Made by a program: the position numbers and the translations under genes
Assembly (NCBI GenBank): GCA_019918135.1
Contig: WBZZ01000117.1
Span: 37,501 to 65,000, forward strand
Source of the DNA: Paulinella micropora
Taxonomy: Eukaryota > Cercozoa > Imbricatea > Euglyphida > Paulinellidae
Length of the DNA: 27,500 nucleotides
Reading direction: 5' to 3'
Shown here: positions 9,267 to 18,313 of the stretch, one piece after another
Layout: the number at the start of each line of letters is the position of its first letter
How positions within the stretch are numbered: the first letter of the stretch is position 1
The notes under the pieces: generated by a model
Told to the model about the DNA's origin: nothing
The model's database searches: none
What the model saw: the letters and a program-made list of their open reading frames with translations, nothing else

Positions 9267-11846
9267 ATGGCGTGGATAGGCTCTAAAACGAGATCATCCA
9301 TCGCTATAAAACTCGACATGTCTGACGAAGCAGACGGTAACGACACGCCCGCCACAGGCGGCGGTTTTACCACTCCCGCAAGGGGAGGAGGACGAGCACA
9401 GGAGGAACCTGTCCCTCGCTCCCCATGGAGAGGGCCCGACAATGGGTTGGTAATTCCGGCTCGTGGAATTCAAACGAAGGTGGTGCTGGACCGATACCGA
9501 GGCCCAGCCGAGGGATGGCCAGGCAACCCTCAAGATGACGAGGAACATGGGACAAACCCAAACGACAACTCGATGCATCTTTTCCCGAATAATATGTACG
9601 AGGAGGCAACTTGGTACAGGTGTATGTTCAAGGAACCCTCGATACAAGGGGCTATTGGACTAATGCATTTGTTCAATCCGAGCCTTACTGCAAATGGTAC
9701 CGCTACCATACATCATGTTATGGACCTCTACAGGGTTCTAGCAACCGTGCGTGACTCCTTATTAGACGAAGCGTGGCAAATAAACCACCAAAGGTACCCA
9801 GCGCTGTTGAATACCTTATTCGTCGAGAAAAAGGATCTGCAACCCTCTCTCACTTTTCCTTTCACACAGGACCCAGATAAAGAACTAGCTACAGACACAA
9901 AGTGGCCCAACTCGGCAGGGTTGCTGGTTTTTATCTCGGAGATACAAGCTTGGAATGTAGTTTCAGCACGAAACCTGAGTGCTGCGGTTGCAATTTGGAA
10001 TCTCACCCTCACAGAGCACAAGAGCTGGAAGAAACAGCTTCTCCCCTCTGAGGGCGATTCAACAGCACCTGCCCAAGCCCGGGACACCCTTAACGAGCTG
10101 CTTGATACAATCGAACAGCATCAGTGGACCTGGGTGAGTAGGATGGCAGCGAAGTTCAAATACTTCAAGGCCACCATGGTGTTTGAGAAGGCTATTAGAG
10201 GTGGTAAGGCGGTGGAGAAGAAAATCGCTCCCCATCCGGCAGTAAAGCTCTATTGGTGCAACTTCCTCGCTATGTGCGAGTTAGTAGCACAGACCATCAG
10301 TGACATCCTCCGAATTCGCCTAGCGAACGAGGTTCATGTCACAAATGGCAATGATGGCAGAGCAACTGTCGTCCCAGAGGGAACGACATTCGTCTTCTTT
10401 CACAAGGCGGTAGTTGTCCCGCCCCAGGGAAACCAAGGGGGTGGCGGACACAACCGACCTTCAAACACCACGGAAGAACAAAAGAAAGCGAACGACAAAT
10501 TGGTCGAACGAGCTCTGACTCGGCTTGACAAGGCCACAACTTTTGACTATGGCAAGTATAACCCGCAAGTCAATATTGATTATGGCGAAGGTATCTTGCT
10601 TTTGTTGGGCTATACGTGTCTAGACAGCACGATTGGACAGTTCAGTCTAACCGCTGCAGACACTAAACAGATGTTATCCAACAAAGCCAGTCGTTGGGCA
10701 TCCCAAGACTTGTTAACGCACAAATGGCCACAATGGGATGAGGAAGCGGGCCGACTGATTCAAGGGGGACAATTGAAGCCTCCCGGCCGACCTCATTACC
10801 TGCTCGAACAATTTGTCAAGGGGGCCAACTGGGGTTTCATGTGCGACCCTGTTATGGTCGCCGACCTGGTGTCGGTAATGGCACAACGTATGTGGGAAGC
10901 CGATGTGCCACACAACGAAATCGTGGACCTTCCACAAAGGCTGATCACGCCCCTAGTTCGCGCTGATTTGGCGATGTTACTAGTGGCAGTCCTTAAGGGC
11001 ATCGCTAGAGCAACGACCACCAAAGGCCGAACAACGGGGGAAAGATACATTCGCAACGTCTTGTCACAGGCACAGGATGCCGATGACCGCGCATTCTCGC
11101 TTCAGAGTTTTCGCGTTGACCGATTGGTCGAAGTATCAGCGTGGGATGCAACTTTTGTGCAGAGGATCTTCGGCTCTAAAGCAAACAAGGACGAACGTAT
11201 GCGGCGAGCAAACATCTTGCTGCAGGCCATGCAGGCTGCGGGATTGTCGTTGCCTGATCACCAGGCCAAGGCAAACAAACAACAGTTCGACATACTGTCC
11301 TTCGTCACATCCACCTCATGGGGAGACCACTCTTATAATATTACGGGGTCCAGCTCCTATCAGAGATCCCCCTCGAGTTCACCTAAACCATACTGGTCAT
11401 CGTCGTCGAGCTCATCGAGCTCCTCGAACCCGTATTGGGGCCAGGGGCCGCGACATTCTCCAAACCTATACGCATCTACATCTTCTCCAGCGGGGGGTAG
11501 CCCTAACCCATATGCCCAACAATCTACTTCGGGGTTTCATTCTCCACCACCGTTGGGCTTGACATCGCCACCGCATACGTACGAAGCACCACAGTTTACA
11601 ATGCCCATGTACTCACCACCGCCCATACCACCCCCCATGTTACCTCCCACACCACCGTCGGTTAGCCAGACACAAGGGGCCCCGCCCCCACGTCAGCCGG
11701 CGACAAAGAAAAAGAAAACACGTACAAATCCCACGGCAAACCAATCAACCTCTCAGCTCATTAGCCATCGACCCTGGTCCGGCTGGATGCCCGTACGGGG
11801 TACAGAGGTTAGACGACCTTGGCAACCCGCCAACGGTCAAGTCTAA
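9267..11846 (+). CDS. Element B gag-like structural protein
   Basis: An uninterrupted 859-residue ORF in the gag position, the first long ORF after the leader. The ATG at 9267 is preferred because its context (AACATGGCG) is good; the frame is open from 9108 and another ATG lies at 9150. The body (about 60-690) is mixed helical sequence with no domain I recognise. The C-terminal part (about 690-850) is Ser-, Pro- and Tyr-rich, with a run of ten Ser and proline clusters, then a basic KKKKTR near 813. No CCHC zinc knuckle is present. The next ORF starts in the +1 frame and that frame is open upstream to 11563, so the two overlap by 284 bases. A gag role is inferred from position, size and lack of enzymatic motifs. 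Confidence 0.8.
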   Translation: MAWIGSKTRSSIAIKLDMSDEADGNDTPATGGGFTTPARGGGRAQEEPVPRSPWRGPDNGLVIPARGIQTKVVLDRYRGPAEGWPGNPQDDEEHGTNPNDNSMHLFPNNMYEEATWYRCMFKEPSIQGAIGLMHLFNPSLTANGTATIHHVMDLYRVLATVRDSLLDEAWQINHQRYPALLNTLFVEKKDLQPSLTFPFTQDPDKELATDTKWPNSAGLLVFISEIQAWNVVSARNLSAAVAIWNLTLTEHKSWKKQLLPSEGDSTAPAQARDTLNELLDTIEQHQWTWVSRMAAKFKYFKATMVFEKAIRGGKAVEKKIAPHPAVKLYWCNFLAMCELVAQTISDILRIRLANEVHVTNGNDGRATVVPEGTTFVFFHKAVVVPPQGNQGGGGHNRPSNTTEEQKKANDKLVERALTRLDKATTFDYGKYNPQVNIDYGEGILLLLGYTCLDSTIGQFSLTAADTKQMLSNKASRWASQDLLTHKWPQWDEEAGRLIQGGQLKPPGRPHYLLEQFVKGANWGFMCDPVMVADLVSVMAQRMWEADVPHNEIVDLPQRLITPLVRADLAMLLVAVLKGIARATTTKGRTTGERYIRNVLSQAQDADDRAFSLQSFRVDRLVEVSAWDATFVQRIFGSKANKDERMRRANILLQAMQAAGLSLPDHQAKANKQQFDILSFVTSTSWGDHSYNITGSSSYQRSPSSSPKPYWSSSSSSSSSSNPYWGQGPRHSPNLYASTSSPAGGSPNPYAQQSTSGFHSPPPLGLTSPPHTYEAPQFTMPMYSPPPIPPPMLPPTPPSVSQTQGAPPPRQPATKKKKTRTNPTANQSTSQLISHRPWSGWMPVRGTEVRRPWQPANGQV

Positions 11847-11850
11847 TACT

Positions 11851-12729
11851 TTGTGTGATTATTTTCACCATGCACTGGCTTTTAACTGCTTACCAGAACG
11901 TCGATTTTGGGTGTGGCCTTGCCTCATGGGAAAGTCGTGTCAACGATGGCACACATTCCCGGGCACCCCACAGCACCCAATAGCGATGAGGCGGTATATA
12001 CGCAGATACAAGGCGGGAGAGTCGAAGGTCAAGAGGCCGGAAGATGGCGAATGGGTGCCTTGCCCGAAACAGCAGGCACACATGAACTTGCCATTCCCGG
12101 ACGTTGATGAACACGGACGGGTCTCTCTGATGCCAAACGGGCACGTGGCGAGTTGGTGCGCCGCCTTCGATGCGGAAGCAGAAATGCTCAAGAGCCACTT
12201 CCCGGCGGCCGACAAGTTCGCGGCATACATGCCCGGTCAGGAGACACTCCTGAGCCAGATGGGTAAGCCCACAGCACGCAAACGCAAACGCAAACGCAAG
12301 CAACGCGTCACATGTGTTGTGCAGGCCAAGGCCAGCCAGCAGGACACAAGTCCTCCAAGAAGCGCAAATTCAAGTCCTAGACAATCAACGGAAAGGACAC
12401 ACCCCGGGGCATGCAAGCGGGTGCGTTTTGCACACCCGTTGGAAACGATAGCCACCGCAGAGGGTGATGGACTAGTTGTCGGGACAGGCGCAGTAGTAAC
12501 AGAAACACTAGTTAATAGGGTGATGGTAACGGAGGCCACACCAACGCCAGGTCAGGTGACACAAGCCAGTATCGAGTCACCGACGGCTAGGGTTGTTGTG
12601 TTCCCTTCTACACCAGTAGCAGATAAGACAATAAGAATGGAGGCTACATCAACGCCAGGTCAGGTGACACAAGCAGTATCGAGTCACCGACGGCTAGGGT
12701 TGCTGTGCTCCCTTCTACAGCACAAGTAG
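11851..12729 (+). CDS. CCCH zinc-finger and basic-tract ORF, likely nucleocapsid-like extension of gag
   Basis: This frame is +1 to gag and open from 11563; the 11851 codon is TTG, not ATG, and no nearby ATG fits, so expression by frameshift from gag or loss of one base is likely. Near its start, C13-x10-C24-x5-C30-x3-H34 fits the CCCH zinc-finger spacing. A (KR)n tract (ARKRKRKRK) lies about residue 142-152, suggesting nucleic-acid binding or nuclear entry. The rest is Thr/Val/Pro-rich. The C-terminal 18 or so residues are out of frame: a one-base deletion near 12674 in the second copy of a 108-bp repeat sends translation to a stop at 12727-12729. Its role as nucleocapsid is inferred from position. 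Confidence 0.65.
   Translation: MCDYFHHALAFNCLPERRFWVWPCLMGKSCQRWHTFPGTPQHPIAMRRYIRRYKAGESKVKRPEDGEWVPCPKQQAHMNLPFPDVDEHGRVSLMPNGHVASWCAAFDAEAEMLKSHFPAADKFAAYMPGQETLLSQMGKPTARKRKRKRKQRVTCVVQAKASQQDTSPPRSANSSPRQSTERTHPGACKRVRFAHPLETIATAEGDGLVVGTGAVVTETLVNRVMVTEATPTPGQVTQASIESPTARVVVFPSTPVADKTIRMEATSTPGQVTQAVSSHRRLGLLCSLLQHK
12531..12726 (+). repeat. 108-bp in-frame tandem duplication
   Basis: GTCAGGTGACACAAG starts at 12551 and at 12659, 108 bases apart (36 codons). Both copies continue through GTATCGAGTCACCGACGGCT. The second copy has AAGCAGT where the first has AAGCCAGT, a one-base loss that breaks the frame. Confidence 0.93.
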
Positions 12730-13106
12730 ATAGTTTTGCGGAGGTCACAGACCCCTCGATCACAGTCAATAGTACTGCTACGGCAGGGGTGAGCGAAGTG
12801 ATAACAGAGGGGCACAACAGTAGTCGTGGCCGTACACCTTCACCTGAGGTGACGACCTTCCGCAACAATGTACAGGCGGACCCTCACCCATCTCCACCCG
12901 AAGACGATGTCGCACAGGCGACTAGTAAGGATGATGGTAAAATGGACGGGCTAAGTTGCCGTGTCCGCACAGCGGGCACCTGCGTACGCAAGGCAGGTTC
13001 GAATTCCATCCCAGTCGCCTCACTACAGAAAACAGCCCTTTTTGAGAACAAGGTGATTAACATTAAAGCCAGGGCAAAACAACAAATAGCACCTCAGCGG
13101 TCTTAG
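12705..13106 (+). pseudogene. Continuation of the CCCH ORF in a shifted frame, linker before protease
   Basis: This frame picks up the protein after the one-base deletion near 12674; repeat copy 1 shows which frame was original. It encodes about 130 Ser/Thr/Val/Pro-rich residues with no recognised domain, then a basic stretch (VINIKARAK) before a TAG at 13104. The same frame continues past the TAG into the protease region, so the stop is probably a mutation. It is not an independent gene. Confidence 0.6.
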
Positions 13107-13416
13107 CTCGGTCGTAACGATAGCATGGCACAAATCACCTTCGCTGGAAAAATATTTATAGATAAATTCGGAAAGTTATTCGATTTCACGCGCGAAGGGA
13201 AGCTCGGATATATCCAGGGGTGCTAACGACGGAAGAAGTGCGATCATTGGTCGTATACCGTTGACGGTGGAATTTCCGACTGGCATGACGTACACAATAC
13301 ACGTCTTGGTAGTGCCAGATTTCCCGGGAACGATAGTGCTGGGTAAACCTGATCTGAAGATGATGGAAGCTCAGCTTTTATTAGGGCAGGATGTAATTAA
13401 GTATGGAAGGGGCTGA
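13107..13416 (+). pseudogene. Broken retropepsin (aspartic protease) of element B
   Basis: The C-terminal half is recognisable in the frame starting at 13219: GRIPLTVEF, TGMTYTIHVLVVPDFPGT and IVLGKPDL resemble the flap and the ILGxDxL region of retropepsins, which cut Gag-Pol. The N-terminal half lies in another frame (13123-13224; AQITFAGKIFIDKFGK), ending in TAA. The Asp-Thr/Ser-Gly active-site triad is not visible; an Ile-Asp-Lys-Phe-Gly stands where it would be expected. Both a frameshift and a TGA (13414-13416) interrupt it. After the TGA the same frame runs on to about 13570 as Pro-rich linker. A working enzyme is unlikely. Confidence 0.7.
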
Positions 13417-13525
13417 CATGTGGCGGAATACCCCATACTTAACCCTAGTCCAGAACGTCCGGTAGATCATCCGTATAGAGGGAGAGCGCAGGTGACCTTG
13501 ATCCCGCCCGCACCCCCCATACCGC

Positions 13526-15085
13526 ATGGTATACGGACACAGCAGCGTGTTACGCCCGCTGGCACAACATAGGTATACACGAATGTTTATGTCCCGGAGC
13601 TTCGAGGATTTAGCAGCTGAGCGCGAGGCCCAAATCTTGCTGCTGCGGAAGCAGGATGAATCATGGCACTGCTTTAACCAAACCTACCTATATGGGGGTG
13701 GGCAGAAACGGCCACATGAATTCATAAGGGTCAAATCTAGCCTGGTTTTCCATGCATCTAAACGCCTCACAGAGGACGATAATGTTATGGAAAAGTTAAA
13801 ACAATGGTACCAGGGATCGGAGCCTATACAGCCCGAGAACCTGTCGAAGGTGCCGAAACTTCTGGCTGACAGGTTGGATCGGGGCGAAGACATCACCATT
13901 ATACTCCCGATACACCCCACCGTGATGTGGTGGAGGGATGTATCGGATAGGGTGGTCGATGACCCGATACCGATACCCAGTCGACAGGCTAAACCACTCA
14001 TGGCATTTCGATTAGGATCAAGGCAGGATGGTCTGGCATATAGAACCAAACTACTGACCCGAAAGGTAGATGACATGCGGGAGATTGCCTTTCAGATCTT
14101 TGCGGGGTTCTTTCACAAGTCGGCAGCGAAACAATACGCCGATATGTTAATAGAACTTCAGGAATTTGCAACATGGGACAACCAGTCCACCACGCGATAC
14201 CCAGGCAGGGACGCGAAGGATGAGGTTGAGGATCCGGACTCCATCTTAGAGTACCCGGATGACCCGAGAGACCAGAAACCGGTCGAAGAGATCATCGACG
14301 AAGTCGTGGCACGACAGTCAGGGTCACCAGACTTTGTTCGGGGTCTCAAGGCTCAGTTTCTGAAGAATAAGACACTGTTTGGACCCCTTGTAGCCGGCGG
14401 GGTGACGCACACCGCTGCTAAGATAGAGCGACAAGTGGGACAGACGATGCGTCGTCTCCGCGGATCGCGCCTCAGTTACAAGGAGGAGCAGATTAGCGAG
14501 GAAATGATCCAAGATATGTTGGCTAAACGGCTAATAGAACCGTCATGGTCGGAGTACCGATCACCGGTTCGGCTTGCGCCAAAGCCGGATGGCAAGCAAC
14601 GATTTTGCATCAACTACACGAGGCTCAATAAGATCATCAAGAGCGTCGAGGCACCAATACCCCGTATGCGGGATGGCCTCAACCGACTCCGGGATGCTAA
14701 GTTCTTTACAAAGCTAGACTTGAAGAATGGATTCTGGAACATCCCTTCGGATGTGGAGAGTCGGGCACTGACGGCCTTCGCCGTCGGCGGGAGACTGTAC
14801 CAGTGGACAGTCCTCCCGATGGGATTGAAAACCGCCCCGGCTATCTTTCAGGATTGCATGAATCAAGCTCTGTCCGACCCGAAGTACGGTGATCCGAAGT
14901 TCACCGAAACTTACGGACATACTAACCAGTATAGCTTTTGTTACATCGATGATATCGTTATTTATTCAAAGACAGAAGCGGAGCACCTGGCTCACGTGTC
15001 GGACATCTTGAGACGCCTAGAAGCCTTCGGCCTCAGGTTGAACCTAGAGAAGTGTTCGTTCGCTAAGGACACATCAATTATCTAG
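13526..15085 (+). CDS. Element B reverse transcriptase (fingers and palm)
   Basis: A 519-residue frame. The first roughly 290 residues are an unrecognised acidic/charged region, longer than usual before gypsy RT. From about 300 come the fingers (AKRLIEPSWSEYRSPV, KPDGKQRFCINYTRLN), then motif A with D398 (FFTKLDLKNGFW), the WTVLPMGLKTAPAIFQ segment, and motif C at 473-476 (YIDD). All three palm Asp residues are present. It copies element RNA to DNA. The frame ends in the thumb at TAG; a one-base indel near 15078 shifts into the next ORF, which continues NYLGYRV. The ATG is internal to a larger pol frame, and sequence 13417-13525 is coherent in a different frame. Confidence 0.93.
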   Translation: MVYGHSSVLRPLAQHRYTRMFMSRSFEDLAAEREAQILLLRKQDESWHCFNQTYLYGGGQKRPHEFIRVKSSLVFHASKRLTEDDNVMEKLKQWYQGSEPIQPENLSKVPKLLADRLDRGEDITIILPIHPTVMWWRDVSDRVVDDPIPIPSRQAKPLMAFRLGSRQDGLAYRTKLLTRKVDDMREIAFQIFAGFFHKSAAKQYADMLIELQEFATWDNQSTTRYPGRDAKDEVEDPDSILEYPDDPRDQKPVEEIIDEVVARQSGSPDFVRGLKAQFLKNKTLFGPLVAGGVTHTAAKIERQVGQTMRRLRGSRLSYKEEQISEEMIQDMLAKRLIEPSWSEYRSPVRLAPKPDGKQRFCINYTRLNKIIKSVEAPIPRMRDGLNRLRDAKFFTKLDLKNGFWNIPSDVESRALTAFAVGGRLYQWTVLPMGLKTAPAIFQDCMNQALSDPKYGDPKFTETYGHTNQYSFCYIDDIVIYSKTEAEHLAHVSDILRRLEAFGLRLNLEKCSFAKDTSII

Positions 15086-15111
15086 GGTACAGAGTCAAGG
15101 ATGGGGTAATA

Positions 15112-16605
15112 GTGTTGAAGCCGGAGAAGCGGGACGCTATCCGTTCCCTTCCACGCCCAAACACACACACAGCGCTGCACTCCTTCCTCTGTATGGCACA
15201 GGTGTACTCGGAATTTATCCCGAACTTCCAGGACTTTGTCAAACCATTACGGGACTTCTGCCTTCACGGCGACCCGGATGGCAAATGGCCGCCAAAAGCG
15301 GCGGAGGTATACACGAAGCTAAAGGAGGCGTTGACACGAGACCCCCTCACAGAGGGCGGATCGGTCTTGGTTCTCCCCGACTTTGAGAAGCGTTTTGTGG
15401 TAGCAACCGACGCGTCGAAATACGCGGTCGGGGCTGTCTTACAACAATACGACTCTGACCACAAACAGTTGAGACCGATCATGTTCGTCAGCAAGAAGTT
15501 GACGCCCGAACAAGTAAACTACTGCACCAGACAACGCGAAGCGTTGGCGATAGTTTGGGCGTTCAGTCGGCTGAGGGAGTACTTGTGGGGTGCTCCGAAC
15601 ATATTGATTCAAACAGATCACGCCAACCTTAGATGGCTCATGGACAGAGAACATACGGGACGACTGGCCCGATGGCAGTCGGAGCTGGCCTTGTATGATT
15701 TCACCATCGAGTACATTAAAGGTAAAGAAAATACGGTCCCAGATAGCCTATCACGGATGCCTCGGGTGAAAGGCTCTGTAGGCGACGGATTAGATCGCTT
15801 TGCATTAGAAACTCCCACGGCCTGCCTAGTCGGATGGACAGCCGATGATGACTGGACGGCCACGGAGCATACAGCAGATTTCAAAGACACGTTGCCGGCG
15901 GGGATGGCATACATGGCCACCAACGCGCAAAGCTGGACACCGGGATATAGACCCGATTCTCAAGCTGAACTGTTGGACCAGCTGCAATGCATACGTCGCG
16001 TGTGCTGCGCGCAACACGAAGATGAGGACTGGCAAGACCTGCTGGAGGAGATCGACACCCAGTCGGACATCCTCAGCGAGGGAGATATAAAACCGGGTCA
16101 GACCCATGAACATGAACACTCCTTTAACGCATTTTTCGGGGATAGAACGCAGTCGTTCTGGGTACCCCAGCATGTTCACCCTTCACGGTCGGCGATTATC
16201 GCGGCTGCCGAGCAAACACACCGAACAGAGGGGCCTATAAGCCTAGTCACCAGTGCTCTCCAGCTGGATGACATGGATATGACGGTGGCGAGCCCCGAGG
16301 TGTTTGATCAGTTGGCGAAGAGCTCTAAGGAATGGGGCCCCTTCATTGCTCACGCTATTGACCCGATAGCAAATCCTGAGACGAGAGAAATAAGAGCCCA
16401 TAAGAAAACGATGACCTGGCATGATAACCTCTTGTGGTATAAGGGGGCAGGCGGTAAGTGGGAAAAGACGCCTTCAAAGTGGACACTGTGGGTACCAACC
16501 CAGTTACGCAAGGCGATCCTTTTAGCCACTCACCGCTCTGCTCTCAACTCACACACGGGAAGGGATAAAATGTCATGGTTCATTTCACGTGCAGAAATCC
16601 ATTGA
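15112..16605 (+). CDS. Element B RNase H and connection region
   Basis: Continues pol after a frameshift near 15078; the frame is open back to that point. The thumb ends within the first 60 residues (HSFLCMAQVYSEFIPNF). RNase H shows ATDAS, QREALAIVW, QTDHANLRW and VPDSLSR, giving all four acidic positions. A long region follows (about 210-460) that is similar in layout to element A, ending WYKGAGGKWEKTPSKWTLW. Then comes the first half of the integrase zinc domain (THRSALNSHTGRDK), with the two His. The frame ends at 16605 where another indel separates it from the Cys pair. Confidence 0.92.
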   Translation: MLKPEKRDAIRSLPRPNTHTALHSFLCMAQVYSEFIPNFQDFVKPLRDFCLHGDPDGKWPPKAAEVYTKLKEALTRDPLTEGGSVLVLPDFEKRFVVATDASKYAVGAVLQQYDSDHKQLRPIMFVSKKLTPEQVNYCTRQREALAIVWAFSRLREYLWGAPNILIQTDHANLRWLMDREHTGRLARWQSELALYDFTIEYIKGKENTVPDSLSRMPRVKGSVGDGLDRFALETPTACLVGWTADDDWTATEHTADFKDTLPAGMAYMATNAQSWTPGYRPDSQAELLDQLQCIRRVCCAQHEDEDWQDLLEEIDTQSDILSEGDIKPGQTHEHEHSFNAFFGDRTQSFWVPQHVHPSRSAIIAAAEQTHRTEGPISLVTSALQLDDMDMTVASPEVFDQLAKSSKEWGPFIAHAIDPIANPETREIRAHKKTMTWHDNLLWYKGAGGKWEKTPSKWTLWVPTQLRKAILLATHRSALNSHTGRDKMSWFISRAEIH

Positions 16606-16840
16606 CGACACAGTCGACACATGCGAGCAATGCAAGCAAACCAAGACACCACACAACAACGCTCAGAGAGGCCATTATGGCGAATACAAGCTTGTTGAGA
16701 ACCTGTTCGAAACTTTGCATGTTGATTACGTAGGACCGCTACCGCGATCGGAGACTCACAATTATCGGAACATCCTGACAGCCATAGACCGCTTCTCGAA
16801 TTATGTGTTTGCGGCACCAGTTGTGGAAAAGGATGCGTAA
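16589..16840 (+). pseudogene. Element B integrase, zinc-domain Cys pair and first catalytic Asp
   Basis: An 83-residue fragment with TCEQCKQTK (Cys pair of the HHCC domain) and LHVDYVGPLP carrying the first catalytic Asp. It ends in TAA at 16838-16840. It is one piece of an integrase fractured over several frames; element A shows the intact order. Confidence 0.85.
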
Positions 16841-16945
16841 TCGACATGCGAGGCACTGGTCGACCATGTCTTCCGTGCCGAAAAATGTGTACAGCGATCG
16901 GGGATCGGAGTTTACAAACGAACTCTCCGCTCGGCTGTCCACAGT
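16841..16945 (+). pseudogene. Element B integrase, second catalytic Asp, shifted and shortened
   Basis: The frame starting at 16875 reads VPKNVYSDRGSEFTNELSAR, with the second catalytic Asp. Just before it the preceding frame reads EALVDHVFR. Compared with element A, a few residues are missing between DHVF and VP. A second shift follows before the next segment. Each shift alone would end the protein. Confidence 0.8.
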
Positions 16946-17512
16946 GTGGGCTTTAAGTGGAAATACGTAACTGCATATTCACCAGAGAGCAACGGCAAAA
17001 TCGAGAAGGTCCATAGACCGCTCAAGGCCGCGCTCCAGCAGTATTGTCGCGATAATCAGCATATATGGCATAAGGCCTTACCGTCTTTTGTGTTCTCCAT
17101 GAACAACACTGCATCGAGGGCATTGGGCGGAAAAGCCACGGGCGCTTCCCCCAATCTCCTAGTATACGGACAGCACTCAAGGATCCCGGAGGAGCTGGTG
17201 TTACCAAACCTCCCGGAAGGGGGCTTCTTAGAGCATGATGAGCTGATGGCCTGTCGCCTACGAGTCATGGCGGAAGCCAGACACTACGTCATGAAGGCGC
17301 GGGAGGCCGAAGAGGCTCACAAACAAAACCAGCAGACGCCGAACAAAGTCAAGTATGAGTCAGGGGAATACCATAAAGGGGACTTGGTCTTCCTGTACGT
17401 ACCCCAGGTACCCAACTTGGTTAGCGTCAAACTCTTCCCGATGTGGCAAAGGCCCTTACACTGTTGTAGAACAACTAGGTGCTTTGACATACCGAATACA
17501 GGGAAAGGGTAA
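16946..17512 (+). pseudogene. Element B integrase, catalytic Glu and C-terminal half
   Basis: Begins GFKWKYVTAYSPESNGKIEKVH, which carries the catalytic Glu (KIE), and runs through the region before the GPY/F module (GDLVFLYVPQVPNLVSVKLF). At about 17449 an extra A in CAAAGGCCC shifts the frame, so the last 20 or so residues are out of frame. In element A the equivalent reads KWQGPY. Confidence 0.88.
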
Positions 17513-17668
17513 AACGCTAGTAGTACACGTATGGCGGTTGATGCGTTTGAACCCCATGCTGGATCGTAACGAAACGATGACGGAAGCGGTACAGAAGCTG
17601 GAACACAGTTTAAGGCCGCCGCCCAAGCGCCGAGACAAGACGGCCGAGGCAAAGAGGACCCGACACAA
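17450..17668 (+). pseudogene. Element B GPY/F module in a shifted frame
   Basis: In the frame of positions divisible by 3, GPYTVVEQLGALTYRI matches the GPYQVVQQTAAYNYKI of element A. The module continues VVHVWRLMRLNP, then a Lys/Arg-rich linker. A further shift between about 17610 and 17670 leads into the C-terminal domain frame. Confidence 0.8.
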
Positions 17669-17671
17669 CTC

Positions 17672-18313
17672 TTGCCGGCCGAAGCCGAGGGGAACGATCC
17701 GAATAATAACGAAGCCGACGAAGTCGCGGCTGAACAAGACGCTTCCGAGGGGGACGTTATCGCGCCTGGGCCGACCAACCACCTGCAGTCGGAACAGGAG
17801 GAGAAGGTCGAACCGGTGCCGAGACACCCACCAGCTGAATCAAAGCTGAGGTCGGCCGACGACGTGGAAACCATGCACTGGCACGTCGGAAAAATATACC
17901 TTCTTCGGCCACCAGAGGCACACGTCGGCGACGATTGCCTTACCGATTGCTTCCTCATGAAAGTGAGAAAATGGGAGCCGCAGACTCGGGTCACGCGCAC
18001 AAGCAAGGCAATCAAAGCCGAGCCGCCTGTACTGCAGTTCTATCGATCACACCAGGACCTCGACGAGCCGGAATCGCGGACTTTTTATCCAGTATACCGC
18101 GACTCCAACCAAGTCGAAACGTTCTGGAAAGGCATCACGGACAAGTCCGAAGGCTACACGCCGTGGCAAATACAGGCGTGGCCTAGGATGGTGCTGGATT
18201 ACCCATTCGATCTACAGCACGGTCGAATCCCCCTACGGGTGTGGGATGAGGTAGTAGCCGAGGGCAATATTAGCGACCCATCTCATCGGGGCACCACCAC
18301 CAGGCAAATATAA
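17672..18313 (+). CDS. Conserved C-terminal domain after integrase, element B
   Basis: A 213-residue frame with an acidic, Ala/Glu-rich linker (1-65) and a domain at about 68-200 that also occurs in element A (about 513-640 of its integrase ORF). Shared landmarks in order: WxVGKxYLxRP, DDxLxD, QFxRS, YTxxxxxxPRxVLDxPFDL, RIPxxxWDEV. I do not recognise the family. The opening V-G-x-Y-x-L-R-P followed by a strand and an aromatic-Arg-Ser stretch recalls BAH-type chromatin readers, but that is only a guess. Placement after GPY/F is where chromodomains sit in chromoviruses, so a targeting role is possible. The first Met is internal; the frame is open upstream. Confidence 0.75.
   Translation: MPAEAEGNDPNNNEADEVAAEQDASEGDVIAPGPTNHLQSEQEEKVEPVPRHPPAESKLRSADDVETMHWHVGKIYLLRPPEAHVGDDCLTDCFLMKVRKWEPQTRVTRTSKAIKAEPPVLQFYRSHQDLDEPESRTFYPVYRDSNQVETFWKGITDKSEGYTPWQIQAWPRMVLDYPFDLQHGRIPLRVWDEVVAEGNISDPSHRGTTTRQI

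Noticed and set aside
8786..9442. 218-residue minus-strand ORF
   Set aside because: Lies antisense to the leader and gag start; no domain, and its N-terminal part is shadowed by gag.
17317..18015. 232-residue minus-strand ORF
   Set aside because: Antisense to the integrase C-terminal region of element B; no domain seen.
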